From: Mogibacterium kristiansenii
Lineage (GTDB): Bacteria > Bacillota > Clostridia > Peptostreptococcales > Anaerovoracaceae
Assembly (NCBI RefSeq): GCF_009695905.1
Contig: NZ_VUNA01000008.1
Span: 34,764 to 98,763, forward strand
Direction of reading: 5' to 3'
DNA length: 64,000 nucleotides
Below are positions 25,704 to 34,068 of this stretch, piece after piece (position 1 is the stretch's first letter; each line of letters opens with the position of its first letter). The translations under genes were made by a program, and so were the position numbers. The notes under the pieces were generated by a model. The model made no database searches, was not told where the DNA came from, and was given only the letters and a program-made list of their open reading frames with translations.

Positions 25704-28391
25704 ATGAAAAAGAATCTTGCGAAAACATACGATCCAAAGGACTTTGAGGATCGTATTTATGAGACTTGGGAGGAGTCCGGTGCGTTTAACGCCGAAGTGG
25801 ATCCGGACAAAAAACCGTTTACCATCGTAATGCCGCCGCCAAATATCACGGGGCAGCTGCACATGGGACACGCTTTGGACCAGACTCTTCAGGACGTGCT
25901 CACCCGTTGGAAGCGTATGGAAGGCTACAGCGCACTGTGGCTTCCGGGCAGCGATCACGCCAGCATTGCCACCGAGGTAAAAGTAGCAAACAAGCTCTAT
26001 GAAGATACCGGCAAGCACAAGAGTGAATTCACTCGAGAGGAGTTTCTGGAGTACGCTTGGGCGTGGAAAGAGGAGTACGGCAGCCGGATTACGAAGCAGT
26101 GCCGAAAGCTGGGCGACTCCTGCGATTGGCGGAGAGAGCGCTTCACCATGGATGAGGGCTGCAACAAGGCCGTAACGAAATTCTTCATCGATCTTTACAA
26201 CAAAGGTTGGATTTATCGCGGAAACCGCTTGATTAACTGGTGCCCGAGCTGCAAGACGTCCCTGTCGGATGCAGAGGTAGAGCACGAGGACGAAAACGGA
26301 AAGTATTGGTATTTCCGTTATCCGGCAGTGGATGGCGGAGAGGGAATTGTAGTGGCGACATCCCGTCCGGAGACCATGTTCGGCGATATTGCCATTGCGG
26401 TTCATCCGAGTGATGAGAGATATAAGGATTTGGTGGGCAAGAACGTATACCTGCCGATTCTGAACCGGGAGATTCCGGTCATCGCAGACGAGTATCCGGA
26501 TCCGGAAAAGGGAACCGGTGCGGTGAAGATTACGCCGGCACACGACCCGAACGACTTCGAGGTAGGTGCCCGTCACGATCTTGAAATCCTGAGCTGCATG
26601 AATGACGATGCCACCATGAACGAGCTGGCCGGCAAATACGAAGGTATGGACCGGTACGAGTGCCGGAAGGCGTGGGTAAAGGAGCTGGAAGAGGCAGGTT
26701 ACCTGGTTAAGACGGAAGATATGGTCATTCCGGTGGGTAAGTGCTACCGCTGCCACAGCGCTATTGAACCGATGCTGTCGGATCAGTGGTTCGTAAAGAT
26801 GGAAGAGCTGGCAAAACCGGCCATCGAGGCGGCAACTTCCGGAGAGCTGGAGCACATTCCGGCAAGATTTGAGAAGATCTATCTGAATTGGCTGAACGAT
26901 ATTCATGACTGGTGCATTTCCCGTCAGCTGTGGTGGGGACACCGGATTCCGGCATACTACTGCGACGAATGCGGTGAACTGGTGGTGGCAGACCACATGC
27001 CGGAGACATGTCCGAAGTGCGGCGGACACCACTTCCATCAGGACGAGGATGTACTGGATACCTGGTTCAGTTCGGCTCTGTGGCCATTCTCCACACTGGG
27101 CTGGCCGGAGAAGACACCGGAACTGGATTACTTCTATCCGACTTCCGTTATGGTAACCGGATACGATATCCTGTTCTTCTGGGTTATCCGAATGGTATTC
27201 TCCGCATGCGAAACGATGCACGAAATCCCGTTCAAATACGTATTCCTGCATGGTCTGGTACGTGATGAACAGGGACGGAAGATGAGCAAATCCCTGGGCA
27301 ACGGAATCGATCCGCTGGTTGTCATCGACCAGTACGGTGCAGATGCACTGAGATTCATGCTGTGCACCGGAATTTCTCCGGGTAACGATACTCGATTCCT
27401 GACCAGCCGTCTGGAATCTTCCCGAAACTTCGCCAATAAGCTGTGGAACGCATCCCGATTCACCATTATGAATTTACAGGATGAAGATGGCAATTTCCTG
27501 CCGATGGCAGATGAAGCGACTGCCGTTCTCCAGGACGAGGACAAGTGGATGATTTCCAGAGTGAATGCGGCCGCAAAAGCAGTGACCGAATCTCTGGATA
27601 AGTTCGAGCTGGGCCTGGCCGGACAGAAGGTATATGAAGTTATTTGGGATGAGTACTGCGACTGGTACATCGAAATCGTCAAGAGAAGACTGTACGGGGA
27701 GGACGAGGAGGATAAGAAGACGGCGAGATATGTCCTGCAGAAGACGCTGAAGGATCTGATTAAGCTGCTCCATCCGTTCATGCCGTTCATTACCGAGGAA
27801 ATCTGGGGATTCCTTCCAAAAGAAGGATCGGAAACCGGTGCGGATGCGATGCTGATTCGGGCATCTTGGCCGCAGTACGACGAGAATCTGGAATATCCGG
27901 ACGCGACGGCTCGCATCGAAACGGCAATCGCAGCCATCAAGGCGGTTCGTAACATTCGTGTAGAAGCGGATGCGGCACCGAGCCGGAAACTGAACATGAT
28001 TGTCCGGACGGATTCCCTGGCGGATACCATTGAAGGTACCGGAGACATCATCCGTAAGATTGCCAACGTGGTGGAAATCACCGTGGAAGGCACCGACGGG
28101 GATGCGCCGAAAGATGTAATGTCCGCGGTCATCGACGGTGCGGAAATCCTGATTCCGCTGGAAGATCTGGTGGACTTCGAGGCGGAGCTGGAAAGACTTC
28201 AAAAAGAAAAGAAGCGTCTGGAAGGCGAAGTAACCCGCGTGGAGAAGAAATTGTCCAACAAGGGCTTCGTGGAGAAGGCACCGGAAGCGGTCGTAAACCA
28301 GGAGAAGGAAAAACAAGAAAAATATAAAGAAATGCTGGCAACCGTAGTTGCCCGTTTGGAATCTATGGGAGCGAAAAGTGACAACGAATAG
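25704..28391 (+). CDS. valS: Valyl-tRNA synthetase
   Basis: The 895-residue class I enzyme has the HIGH-type motif PPPNITGQLHMGHA, the KMSKS motif GRKMSKSLGN, a CP1 editing domain (ATSRPETMFGD), zinc-knuckle cysteines (CPSC, CDECGE, CPKCGG) and a C-terminal coiled coil. Only 65 bases separate it from the upstream gene and there is no room for a T-box leader. folC overlaps its 3' end. Confidence 0.97.
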   Translation: MKKNLAKTYDPKDFEDRIYETWEESGAFNAEVDPDKKPFTIVMPPPNITGQLHMGHALDQTLQDVLTRWKRMEGYSALWLPGSDHASIATEVKVANKLYEDTGKHKSEFTREEFLEYAWAWKEEYGSRITKQCRKLGDSCDWRRERFTMDEGCNKAVTKFFIDLYNKGWIYRGNRLINWCPSCKTSLSDAEVEHEDENGKYWYFRYPAVDGGEGIVVATSRPETMFGDIAIAVHPSDERYKDLVGKNVYLPILNREIPVIADEYPDPEKGTGAVKITPAHDPNDFEVGARHDLEILSCMNDDATMNELAGKYEGMDRYECRKAWVKELEEAGYLVKTEDMVIPVGKCYRCHSAIEPMLSDQWFVKMEELAKPAIEAATSGELEHIPARFEKIYLNWLNDIHDWCISRQLWWGHRIPAYYCDECGELVVADHMPETCPKCGGHHFHQDEDVLDTWFSSALWPFSTLGWPEKTPELDYFYPTSVMVTGYDILFFWVIRMVFSACETMHEIPFKYVFLHGLVRDEQGRKMSKSLGNGIDPLVVIDQYGADALRFMLCTGISPGNDTRFLTSRLESSRNFANKLWNASRFTIMNLQDEDGNFLPMADEATAVLQDEDKWMISRVNAAAKAVTESLDKFELGLAGQKVYEVIWDEYCDWYIEIVKRRLYGEDEEDKKTARYVLQKTLKDLIKLLHPFMPFITEEIWGFLPKEGSETGADAMLIRASWPQYDENLEYPDATARIETAIAAIKAVRNIRVEADAAPSRKLNMIVRTDSLADTIEGTGDIIRKIANVVEITVEGTDGDAPKDVMSAVIDGAEILIPLEDLVDFEAELERLQKEKKRLEGEVTRVEKKLSNKGFVEKAPEAVVNQEKEKQEKYKEMLATVVARLESMGAKSDNE

Positions 28392-29697
28392 TCAAAAGGT
28401 TATTGATGCTATTCATGACAGCACTGCGCGAAAAGGTCCGATGGGATTGGACCGGATGAGAAGACTTCTCAGCCTTCTGGGAAATCCGGAAGAAAAATTG
28501 AATATTTTTCACGTGGCCGGGACCAACGGAAAGGGATCCGTGGCCACGTACCTTTCTTCCATCTTGCAGGAAGCGGGATATACGGTGGGCGTACATACTT
28601 CGCCGCACGTTATGGTGTACAATGAGCGATTTATGATCAACAACCACCTGATTTCCGATGAGGCCTTTACCCGATACGGGGAGGCGGTTCTGAACTACAA
28701 TGAATGGCTGAATCAGGAAGGATATGGATACCTGTCCGAGTTCGAAATTCTGACGGCGATTGCTTACCTGTTCTTTGCAGACAACGGTGTGGACTACATG
28801 ATTTCCGAAGTGGGTCTGGGCGGCGTCATCGATTCTACCAATACTATCGAGCATCCGGTTTCCACCGTTATCACGCAGGTGGGACGGGATCACACGGGCA
28901 TTCTGGGAGATACCCTTCGGGAAATTGCCTGGAACAAGGCCGGAATTATTAAAGCTGGCATTCCGGTGATTTCGGAAAGTGTGGAACCGGAAACGCAAGA
29001 ATTCATCCGTTGGAAGGCGGAACAGAAAGGTTCGGAATTTCTGGACGTCTCCGATTCGGAGTACAAGATTGTTTCCCGGCGGCCGGAGATGCTGTTCGAT
29101 GTGACCATCGGAGAGAAAGAATACCGGGATTTGCACCTGTCCATGCAGGGCGACCATCAAGTACGTAATGCGGTTACGGCGATGATGGCTCTGCTGAAAG
29201 CGTGTGAAGAAGGAAAGGTCTCCGTCTCCGAGGAGCATATTCGAGCCGGACTGCAGAAGGCCCGAATCATGGGAAGATTTGAATTTCTTCAAAAGGAAAA
29301 CCCGGCGGTCATCATCGACGGCGGACACAATCCGGACGGAATTCGGGCCGGAATTACTGCGCTGAAGCAGTATTACGGAGAAGAAATCGAGGATAAAAAG
29401 GTTTTGATTGTCTTTGGATGTTTCAAGGACAAGGAATACGATGAAATGGCAGAGGAGCTGGGAAAAGCACCGGCTCATGCGGATTTCATCATTACGGAGC
29501 CTCACAGCGAGCGAGCACTTTCGTGTGATGTGCTGACGGAGAAGCTGACCGAGAAGGGGTTCCATTGCACTGCGATTCCTGATGAGAGGGAAGCATACAC
29601 AACAGCGGTTAATGGTTGCTATGATGTTGTACTGTTCATCGGATCGATATACTTAATTGGAGATATGAGAATACTGTATCAAATGAAAGGATGGTAA
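28378..29697 (+). CDS. folC: Folylpolyglutamate synthase/dihydrofolate synthase
   Basis: FolC adds glutamates to folates and in many bacteria also makes dihydrofolate. The Mur-ligase fold is clear: P-loop HVAGTNGKGSV, the folate-binding SPHVMVYNERF, and DGGHNPDGI in the C-terminal domain. I place the start at GTG 28378, overlapping the valS stop by 14 bases, because GGGAG lies upstream and the sequence matches the family from there. The valS-folC pair is common in Firmicutes. It has 439 residues. Confidence 0.94.
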   Translation: MTTNSQKVIDAIHDSTARKGPMGLDRMRRLLSLLGNPEEKLNIFHVAGTNGKGSVATYLSSILQEAGYTVGVHTSPHVMVYNERFMINNHLISDEAFTRYGEAVLNYNEWLNQEGYGYLSEFEILTAIAYLFFADNGVDYMISEVGLGGVIDSTNTIEHPVSTVITQVGRDHTGILGDTLREIAWNKAGIIKAGIPVISESVEPETQEFIRWKAEQKGSEFLDVSDSEYKIVSRRPEMLFDVTIGEKEYRDLHLSMQGDHQVRNAVTAMMALLKACEEGKVSVSEEHIRAGLQKARIMGRFEFLQKENPAVIIDGGHNPDGIRAGITALKQYYGEEIEDKKVLIVFGCFKDKEYDEMAEELGKAPAHADFIITEPHSERALSCDVLTEKLTEKGFHCTAIPDEREAYTTAVNGCYDVVLFIGSIYLIGDMRILYQMKGW

Positions 29698-29700
29698 AAA

Positions 29701-30966
29701 ATGTTTGACAGAAACGGAAACGATTCAAGCACTTATAATCAGGAGAACATTGCGGAAATCCGCAAGACCTCCCCGAGAGTCGCAGATCTGATTGAGAAGG
29801 AATACAATCGTCAGAAGAACAACGTAGAGCTGATTGCTTCTGAGAACTACTGCTCTGAAGCGGTAATGGCTGCATGCGGAAGCTGCCTCTCCTGGAAGTA
29901 TGCGGAAGGTTATCCGGCAAAGCCGATTGAAAGACATTCCGGAAACAAGGGCAGATATTACGGCGGAACCCGTTACGTTGATGAGTTGGAAGAATACTGC
30001 TGCGACATGTGGAGAAAGGTATTTGATACCGACTACCACGTAAACGTACAGCCGCACAGTGGATCTCAGGCAAACTTTGCAGCGTACAAGGCTGTTCTGG
30101 AACCGGGAGACACCATTCTTTCCCTGAACCTGGACAACGGCGGTCACCTGACTCACGGATCCGCAGTAAACTTTAGCGGCAAGCTGTACGATGTACATTT
30201 CTATAACGTAGATGAAAACGGATTCATCGACATGGAAGACCTGAAGAAGAAGGCAAACGAGCTGCACCCGAAGCTGATTCTCACCGGTGCCAGCGCTTAT
30301 TCCAGAACGATTGATTTCCCGGCATTCGCAGAAATCGCAAAGAGCGTAGATGCATACTTCATGGTAGATATGGCACACATTGCCGGTCTGGTTGCCGGTG
30401 GTGAGCACATCAGCCCATTCGGTTATGCGGACATCATCACTACCACCACTCATAAGACCCTGAGAGGACCTCGTGGCGGAATGATTTTCTGCAGAGAAGA
30501 GCTGGCAAAGAAGGTAGACAGCGCCGTATTCCCATATGCACAGGGCGGTCCGCTGGAGCACATCATTGCCGGAAAAGCCGTTTGCGCAGAAGAAGCACTG
30601 CGTCCGGAATTCAAGGAATACGCTCATCAGGTTGTTGTAAACTGCAAGGCTTTTGCAGAGGAATTCATCAAGATGGGTTACAATGTGGTAACCGGCGGAA
30701 CCGATAACCACGTATTCTTGCTGGATCTGTCGGATCACGAATTCTCCGGAAGAGATCTGCAGAACGCACTGGATGAAGTAGGCATTACCCTGAACAAGAA
30801 CTGCGTTCCGAACGAAAAGCGTTCCCCGATGCAGACCAGTGGTGTTCGTGTAGGTACTGCACCGATGACAACCCGTGGATTCAAGGAAGAAGACTTTATC
30901 AAGGTGGCACACCGCATCGACGAAGTCGTGAAGCAGCTGGATGCAGAAAAAGCAGCGGAAAAATAA
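29701..30966 (+). CDS. glyA: Serine hydroxymethyltransferase
   Basis: GlyA converts serine and tetrahydrofolate to glycine and 5,10-methylene-THF. Signatures include ELIASENYCSEAV, the YGGTRYVDELE block and the PLP-lysine motif TTTTHKTLRGPRGG. Length of 421 residues is normal. It follows folC by three bases with an AAAGGATGG site. It links the serine enzymes near the window start to the folate enzymes around it. Codon use marks it as highly expressed. Confidence 0.97.
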   Translation: MFDRNGNDSSTYNQENIAEIRKTSPRVADLIEKEYNRQKNNVELIASENYCSEAVMAACGSCLSWKYAEGYPAKPIERHSGNKGRYYGGTRYVDELEEYCCDMWRKVFDTDYHVNVQPHSGSQANFAAYKAVLEPGDTILSLNLDNGGHLTHGSAVNFSGKLYDVHFYNVDENGFIDMEDLKKKANELHPKLILTGASAYSRTIDFPAFAEIAKSVDAYFMVDMAHIAGLVAGGEHISPFGYADIITTTTHKTLRGPRGGMIFCREELAKKVDSAVFPYAQGGPLEHIIAGKAVCAEEALRPEFKEYAHQVVVNCKAFAEEFIKMGYNVVTGGTDNHVFLLDLSDHEFSGRDLQNALDEVGITLNKNCVPNEKRSPMQTSGVRVGTAPMTTRGFKEEDFIKVAHRIDEVVKQLDAEKAAEK

Positions 30967-30975
30967 TTTGAGTTA

Positions 30976-31004
30976 TTGAACCGCTACACAAGATGTTGTA
31001 TAAT
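30976..31004 (+). promoter_or_regulatory. Promoter (TTGAAC-17-TATAAT) of the P-loop gene
   Basis: TTGAAC (30976-30981), 17 bases, TATAAT (30999-31004), with an AAGGAGG site and ATG 70 bases downstream. Confidence 0.75.
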
Positions 31005-31072
31005 TAACGCAACATAAGACATATTTGTCATATGACTCAATCATCAAAAATAAATTTAAGGAGGACACTGCC

Positions 31073-31495
31073 ATGGTTAAACTGTTAGTAGGACACAAGG
31101 GGAGTGGAAAGACAAAGAACATGATTGATTTCGCGAATAGAGATGCGGAAGAGTGCAAGGGAAGCGTTGTATTCATCAACAAGAATTCCCGCCTGATTTA
31201 CGATCTGGATCACCGCATTCGTGTTATCTGCATGGAGGACTTCGTTCACATCACAAATGTAAGCGAGTACATCGGTTTTATTTTCGGAATTATCAGTTCC
31301 AACAGCGACATTGAGAAATTCTATCTGGATGGAATTATGAAGCATGCGGATATTTCTCTGGAAGTACTTCCTGAATTTATCGAGAAGATCAAAGTGATTT
31401 CCAAGGATTACGGAATCGACTTCGTTGTAAGTGTCAGCGCAGAGCTGGAAGAGATGATTGGTGTCAACTTTGACGAGTGTGAGGTTCTGAACTAG
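31073..31495 (+). CDS. P-loop NTPase-like protein of unknown function
   Basis: The 140-residue protein begins with a beta strand and a clear Walker A motif, GHKGSGKT (residues 7-14). It lacks an obvious Walker B or other conserved block that would name it. The rest alternates hydrophobic strands and helices, consistent with a compact P-loop domain. I chose the ATG at 31073 because AAGGAGG precedes it. It has its own promoter and terminator. I recall similar short proteins annotated as ATP-binding or twitching-motility-like in Clostridia, without function. Confidence 0.75.
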   Translation: MVKLLVGHKGSGKTKNMIDFANRDAEECKGSVVFINKNSRLIYDLDHRIRVICMEDFVHITNVSEYIGFIFGIISSNSDIEKFYLDGIMKHADISLEVLPEFIEKIKVISKDYGIDFVVSVSAELEEMIGVNFDECEVLN

Positions 31496-31558
31496 TATCG
31501 TCGCACTGTGGTAATAAGATGGTTCACAACTTCAAATAGAATAGCGGAAACTTGATTG

Positions 31559-31598
31559 CATCCTCCTTGCCGGTAAACCGGCAGAGAGGATGTTTTTT
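31559..31598 (+). terminator. Terminator after the P-loop gene
   Basis: CATCCTC (31559-31565) pairs with GAGGATG (31586-31592) and TGCCGG-TAAA-CCGGCA forms the inner stem; TTTTTT follows. Confidence 0.9.
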
Positions 31599-31672
31599 GG
31601 TTCTTTTTCAAATGGTGTTGGTGTAGAATAAAGGCAGTGTCATATTACAAGCGAGCGATAGAGGAGGCATAA

Positions 31673-31918
31673 ATGAAAAAAAATAAGATAATAACCTCGG
31701 TAGTAGTGATGACGTTATGTTCTTTTGCAATTGCATATGCCACAAATAAGTCAGGGATTATTGTATTTATTCTATCCTGGATAGTTGGTATGCTAGCTTC
31801 ACTACTTATACAGTATATATGGAGCAGCAAACTAGTGCCTGCAAAATTCTTAGTGAGTATAAGACTGTTGATTTCATTAATTGCAGGAATAATTGTATAT
31901 TTATTTGCTTTTGTTTGA
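31673..31918 (+). CDS. Small AT-rich membrane protein of unknown function
   Basis: An 81-residue protein with three predicted membrane helices (roughly residues 7-24, 28-48 and 60-80) and a basic N-terminus. The gene has GAGGAGG before its ATG. Its codons are strikingly A/T-rich compared with neighbours, which suggests recent acquisition or relaxed selection. It sits directly upstream of palindromic array 2. I recognise no family. Confidence 0.6.
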   Translation: MKKNKIITSVVVMTLCSFAIAYATNKSGIIVFILSWIVGMLASLLIQYIWSSKLVPAKFLVSIRLLISLIAGIIVYLFAFV

Positions 31919-31950
31919 TAATTTGGGGAAACGCCCATAGCAGAGGTGCA

Positions 31951-32472
31951 CAGCGGCGAAAAGCCCCTGAAACTTGGTGCAAGCGAAACGGTACAATAAG
32001 GCTTTGCGGGTTTCCTTGTACCAAGTCCGCTGTCGCACAGCGGCGAAAAGCCCCTGAAACTTGGTGCAAGCGAAACGGTACAATAAGGCTTTGCAGGTTT
32101 CCTTGCACCAAGTCCGCTACCATACAGCGGCGAAAAGCCCCTGAAACTTGGTGCAAGCGAAACGGTACAATAAGGCTTTGCGGGTTTCCTTGCACCAAGT
32201 CCGCTGTCGCACAGCGGCGAAAAGCCCCTGAAACTTGGTGCAAGCGAAACGGTACAATAAGGCTTTGCAGGTTTCCTTGCACCAAGTCCGCTACCATACA
32301 GCGGCGAAAAGCCCCTGAAACTTGGTGCAAGCGAAACGGTACAATAAGGCTTTGCGGGTTTCCTTGCACCAAGTCCGCTGTCGCACAGCGGCGAAAAGCC
32401 CCTGAAACTTGGTGCAAGCGAAACGGTACAATAAGGCTTTGCGGGTTTCCTTGTACCAAGTCCGCTGTCGCA
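31951..32472. repeat. Tandem array 2: six 87-bp units, each with a long and a short palindrome
   Basis: Units begin at 31951, 32038, 32125, 32212, 32299 and 32386, exactly 87 bp apart. Each contains ACTTGGTGCAAG paired with CTTGCACCAAGT (12 bp), extended inward by GAAAC/GTTTC to a 20-base loop ending GGCTTTGCGG. A second hairpin, CCGCTG-TCGCA-CAGCGG, spans each unit junction. Two variants (TGTCGCA with GCGGG; TACCATA with GCAGG) alternate, so units 2-3 duplicate units 4-5 as a 174-bp dimer. In units 1 and 6 the right arm has GTACC for GCACC, which keeps a G.U pair. The array fills 31919-32477; the frames open through it look spurious. Confidence 0.92.
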
Positions 32473-32480
32473 CAACCAAA

Positions 32481-32520
32481 AAAGGAGATGAGCCCGCGGC
32501 TCATCTCCTTTTTTTTTCTG
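32481..32520. terminator. Bidirectional terminator between array 2 and the murE-like gene
   Basis: AAAGGAGATGAGCC and GGCTCATCTCCTTT form a 14-bp stem on a CGC loop, with A-run and T-run flanks giving U-tails on both strands. Confidence 0.9.
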
Positions 32521-32526
32521 CCTATC

Positions 32527-33939
32527 TTATTTCTCCCGCTCCAAGCGGTTCTGCACTGCCTTCCGGGCACTCACATCGTCCCCTTCCCAGTAGCGCTTTC
32601 CGGTGGTGCCGTCCAGATACTTTTCCGCACCTTTGCCCAGCACCAGAACGATATCTCCCGGCTGCGCCATGTCCACGGCAGCCTGGATGGCTTCTGCGCG
32701 GTTCTCGATGTATTCGTGAGGGTATCCGTCCTTCATGCCGGCGGCGATTTCATCTGCCACCTTTTTCGGGGCTTCGTCGCGGCAATCCTCCTCCGTCAGG
32801 ATGGAATAGTCGCAGTACTGGCTGAAGTAGTGTCCGAAAATCTCCCGGTTGCCCGCATCTCTTTTTCCCGGTGCACCGGATACGGTGATAATTCGCTTAA
32901 TGCCCGGCAGGTCGTGGCGCACGTAGTGGAGCAGCTTGTTGTAGCTGTCGTCGGTATGGGCGTAGTCCACGATTACCCGGTAGTCCTGACCGAAACGGAT
33001 TTCGTCCATTCTTCCCGGGATGGATGGGATGTACTCGAATTCCCGAATCACATCCTCCAGATTCAGACCGGCCTGATCCAGTGTGCCGGCAACGGCCAGC
33101 AGGTTGTACAGATTATAGGTCACCTGCAGGTTGGTAGTGACCGGATATTCCTTGCCCTCGTGCACCAGCGTGAAGGACATGCCTTCCGGACTGTAGACGA
33201 TATCTTTTGCCATGTAATCCGCCGGCTGTTCGATGGCATAGGACATGAATTTGCCGGTGCACAGCTCTTCAATTCGCTTTCCGTACGGATCGTCGATGTT
33301 TACCATCGCTACGGCCGTCGGCTTTAGATTCCGGAAGAACAGGGATTTGGCCTGGAAGTAGTTTTCCATATTCTTGAAATAATCCAGGTGCTCCCGGGTG
33401 AGGTTGGTGAAGATGGCATAATCGAAATCCACCGCACCGACGCGCTTCTGAATGAGACCGTGGGAGCTGACCTCAATGGACGCTGCCTCGGCTCCGTCTC
33501 TGCGCATCTCCTCCAGCGTCCGCTGCAGTGGGATGATGTCCGGCGTGGTTAGGGGAACATCGTATTTTTTTCCTTCCATCTGACCGCCGATGGTGCCCAG
33601 ATATCCGCACTCCCCCTTGTATTTGGTGTAAATCTTGCTGATCAGATAGGAAATGGAAGATTTGCCGTTGGTTCCGGTGACGCCGAACATGGTGAGGTGC
33701 TTGCTGGGCCATCCGTTCAGAGAAGCCGCCGCCTCGTTCAGTGCATCCAGCGTGCTTGGCACCTTGATGTAAATCACACCTTCTTGATCCTTCATCGGCA
33801 TATCGTGTTCATAGATAATTACTTTTGCCCCGTTATCAACCGCCTGTTCTGCGAAATCGTGTCCGTCCAGAGCAGAACCGTCGATGCAGAAAAACATATC
33901 GCCTTCCTGTACCTTGCGGGAATCGATGCATAGATTCAT
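32527..33939 (-). CDS. murE: MurE-like UDP-N-acetylmuramyl-tripeptide synthetase
   Basis: The 470-residue Mur ligase adds the third peptide-stem residue in characterised homologues. The P-loop is GVTGTNGKSS (Thr to Ser at the end), the carbamylated lysine is in YFQAKSLFF, and the substrate blocks TTPDIIPLQR and SSHGLIQKRV fit MurE. The specificity motif is not standard: where meso-DAP enzymes have DNPR, residues 384-387 read EDCR, and it does not match the usual Lys-type pattern either. The amino acid added is therefore uncertain. The ATG follows AAGGAG. It is divergent from hslO. Confidence 0.85.
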   Translation of the reverse strand: MNLCIDSRKVQEGDMFFCIDGSALDGHDFAEQAVDNGAKVIIYEHDMPMKDQEGVIYIKVPSTLDALNEAAASLNGWPSKHLTMFGVTGTNGKSSISYLISKIYTKYKGECGYLGTIGGQMEGKKYDVPLTTPDIIPLQRTLEEMRRDGAEAASIEVSSHGLIQKRVGAVDFDYAIFTNLTREHLDYFKNMENYFQAKSLFFRNLKPTAVAMVNIDDPYGKRIEELCTGKFMSYAIEQPADYMAKDIVYSPEGMSFTLVHEGKEYPVTTNLQVTYNLYNLLAVAGTLDQAGLNLEDVIREFEYIPSIPGRMDEIRFGQDYRVIVDYAHTDDSYNKLLHYVRHDLPGIKRIITVSGAPGKRDAGNREIFGHYFSQYCDYSILTEEDCRDEAPKKVADEIAAGMKDGYPHEYIENRAEAIQAAVDMAQPGDIVLVLGKGAEKYLDGTTGKRYWEGDDVSARKAVQNRLEREK

Positions 33940-33960
33940 AATATTTTTAACTCCTTTATT

Positions 33961-34000
33961 TCAGATGTATGGTACAATATCTAATGTATTATAGCACACT
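33961..34000 (-). promoter_or_regulatory. Candidate murE promoter with consensus TATAAT
   Basis: On the minus strand a perfect TATAAT lies about 50 bases before the murE start, within the 129-bp divergent gap to hslO. The minus-35 region (TGGAAC at 17 bases) is weak. No clear hslO promoter is visible on the other strand. Confidence 0.4.
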
Positions 34001-34068
34001 ATGCACCCCTGTTCCATGATTCTATTGTGAGGACGGGGAAGGATTTAAATGAATACAGGAGGACGAAA

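Noticed and set aside
31951..32472. Repeat proteins encoded by long open frames through the arrays
   Set aside because: Frames on both strands stay open because the period is a multiple of three and stops are rare. There is no ribosome site, and the conserved feature is pairing of arms, not amino acids.
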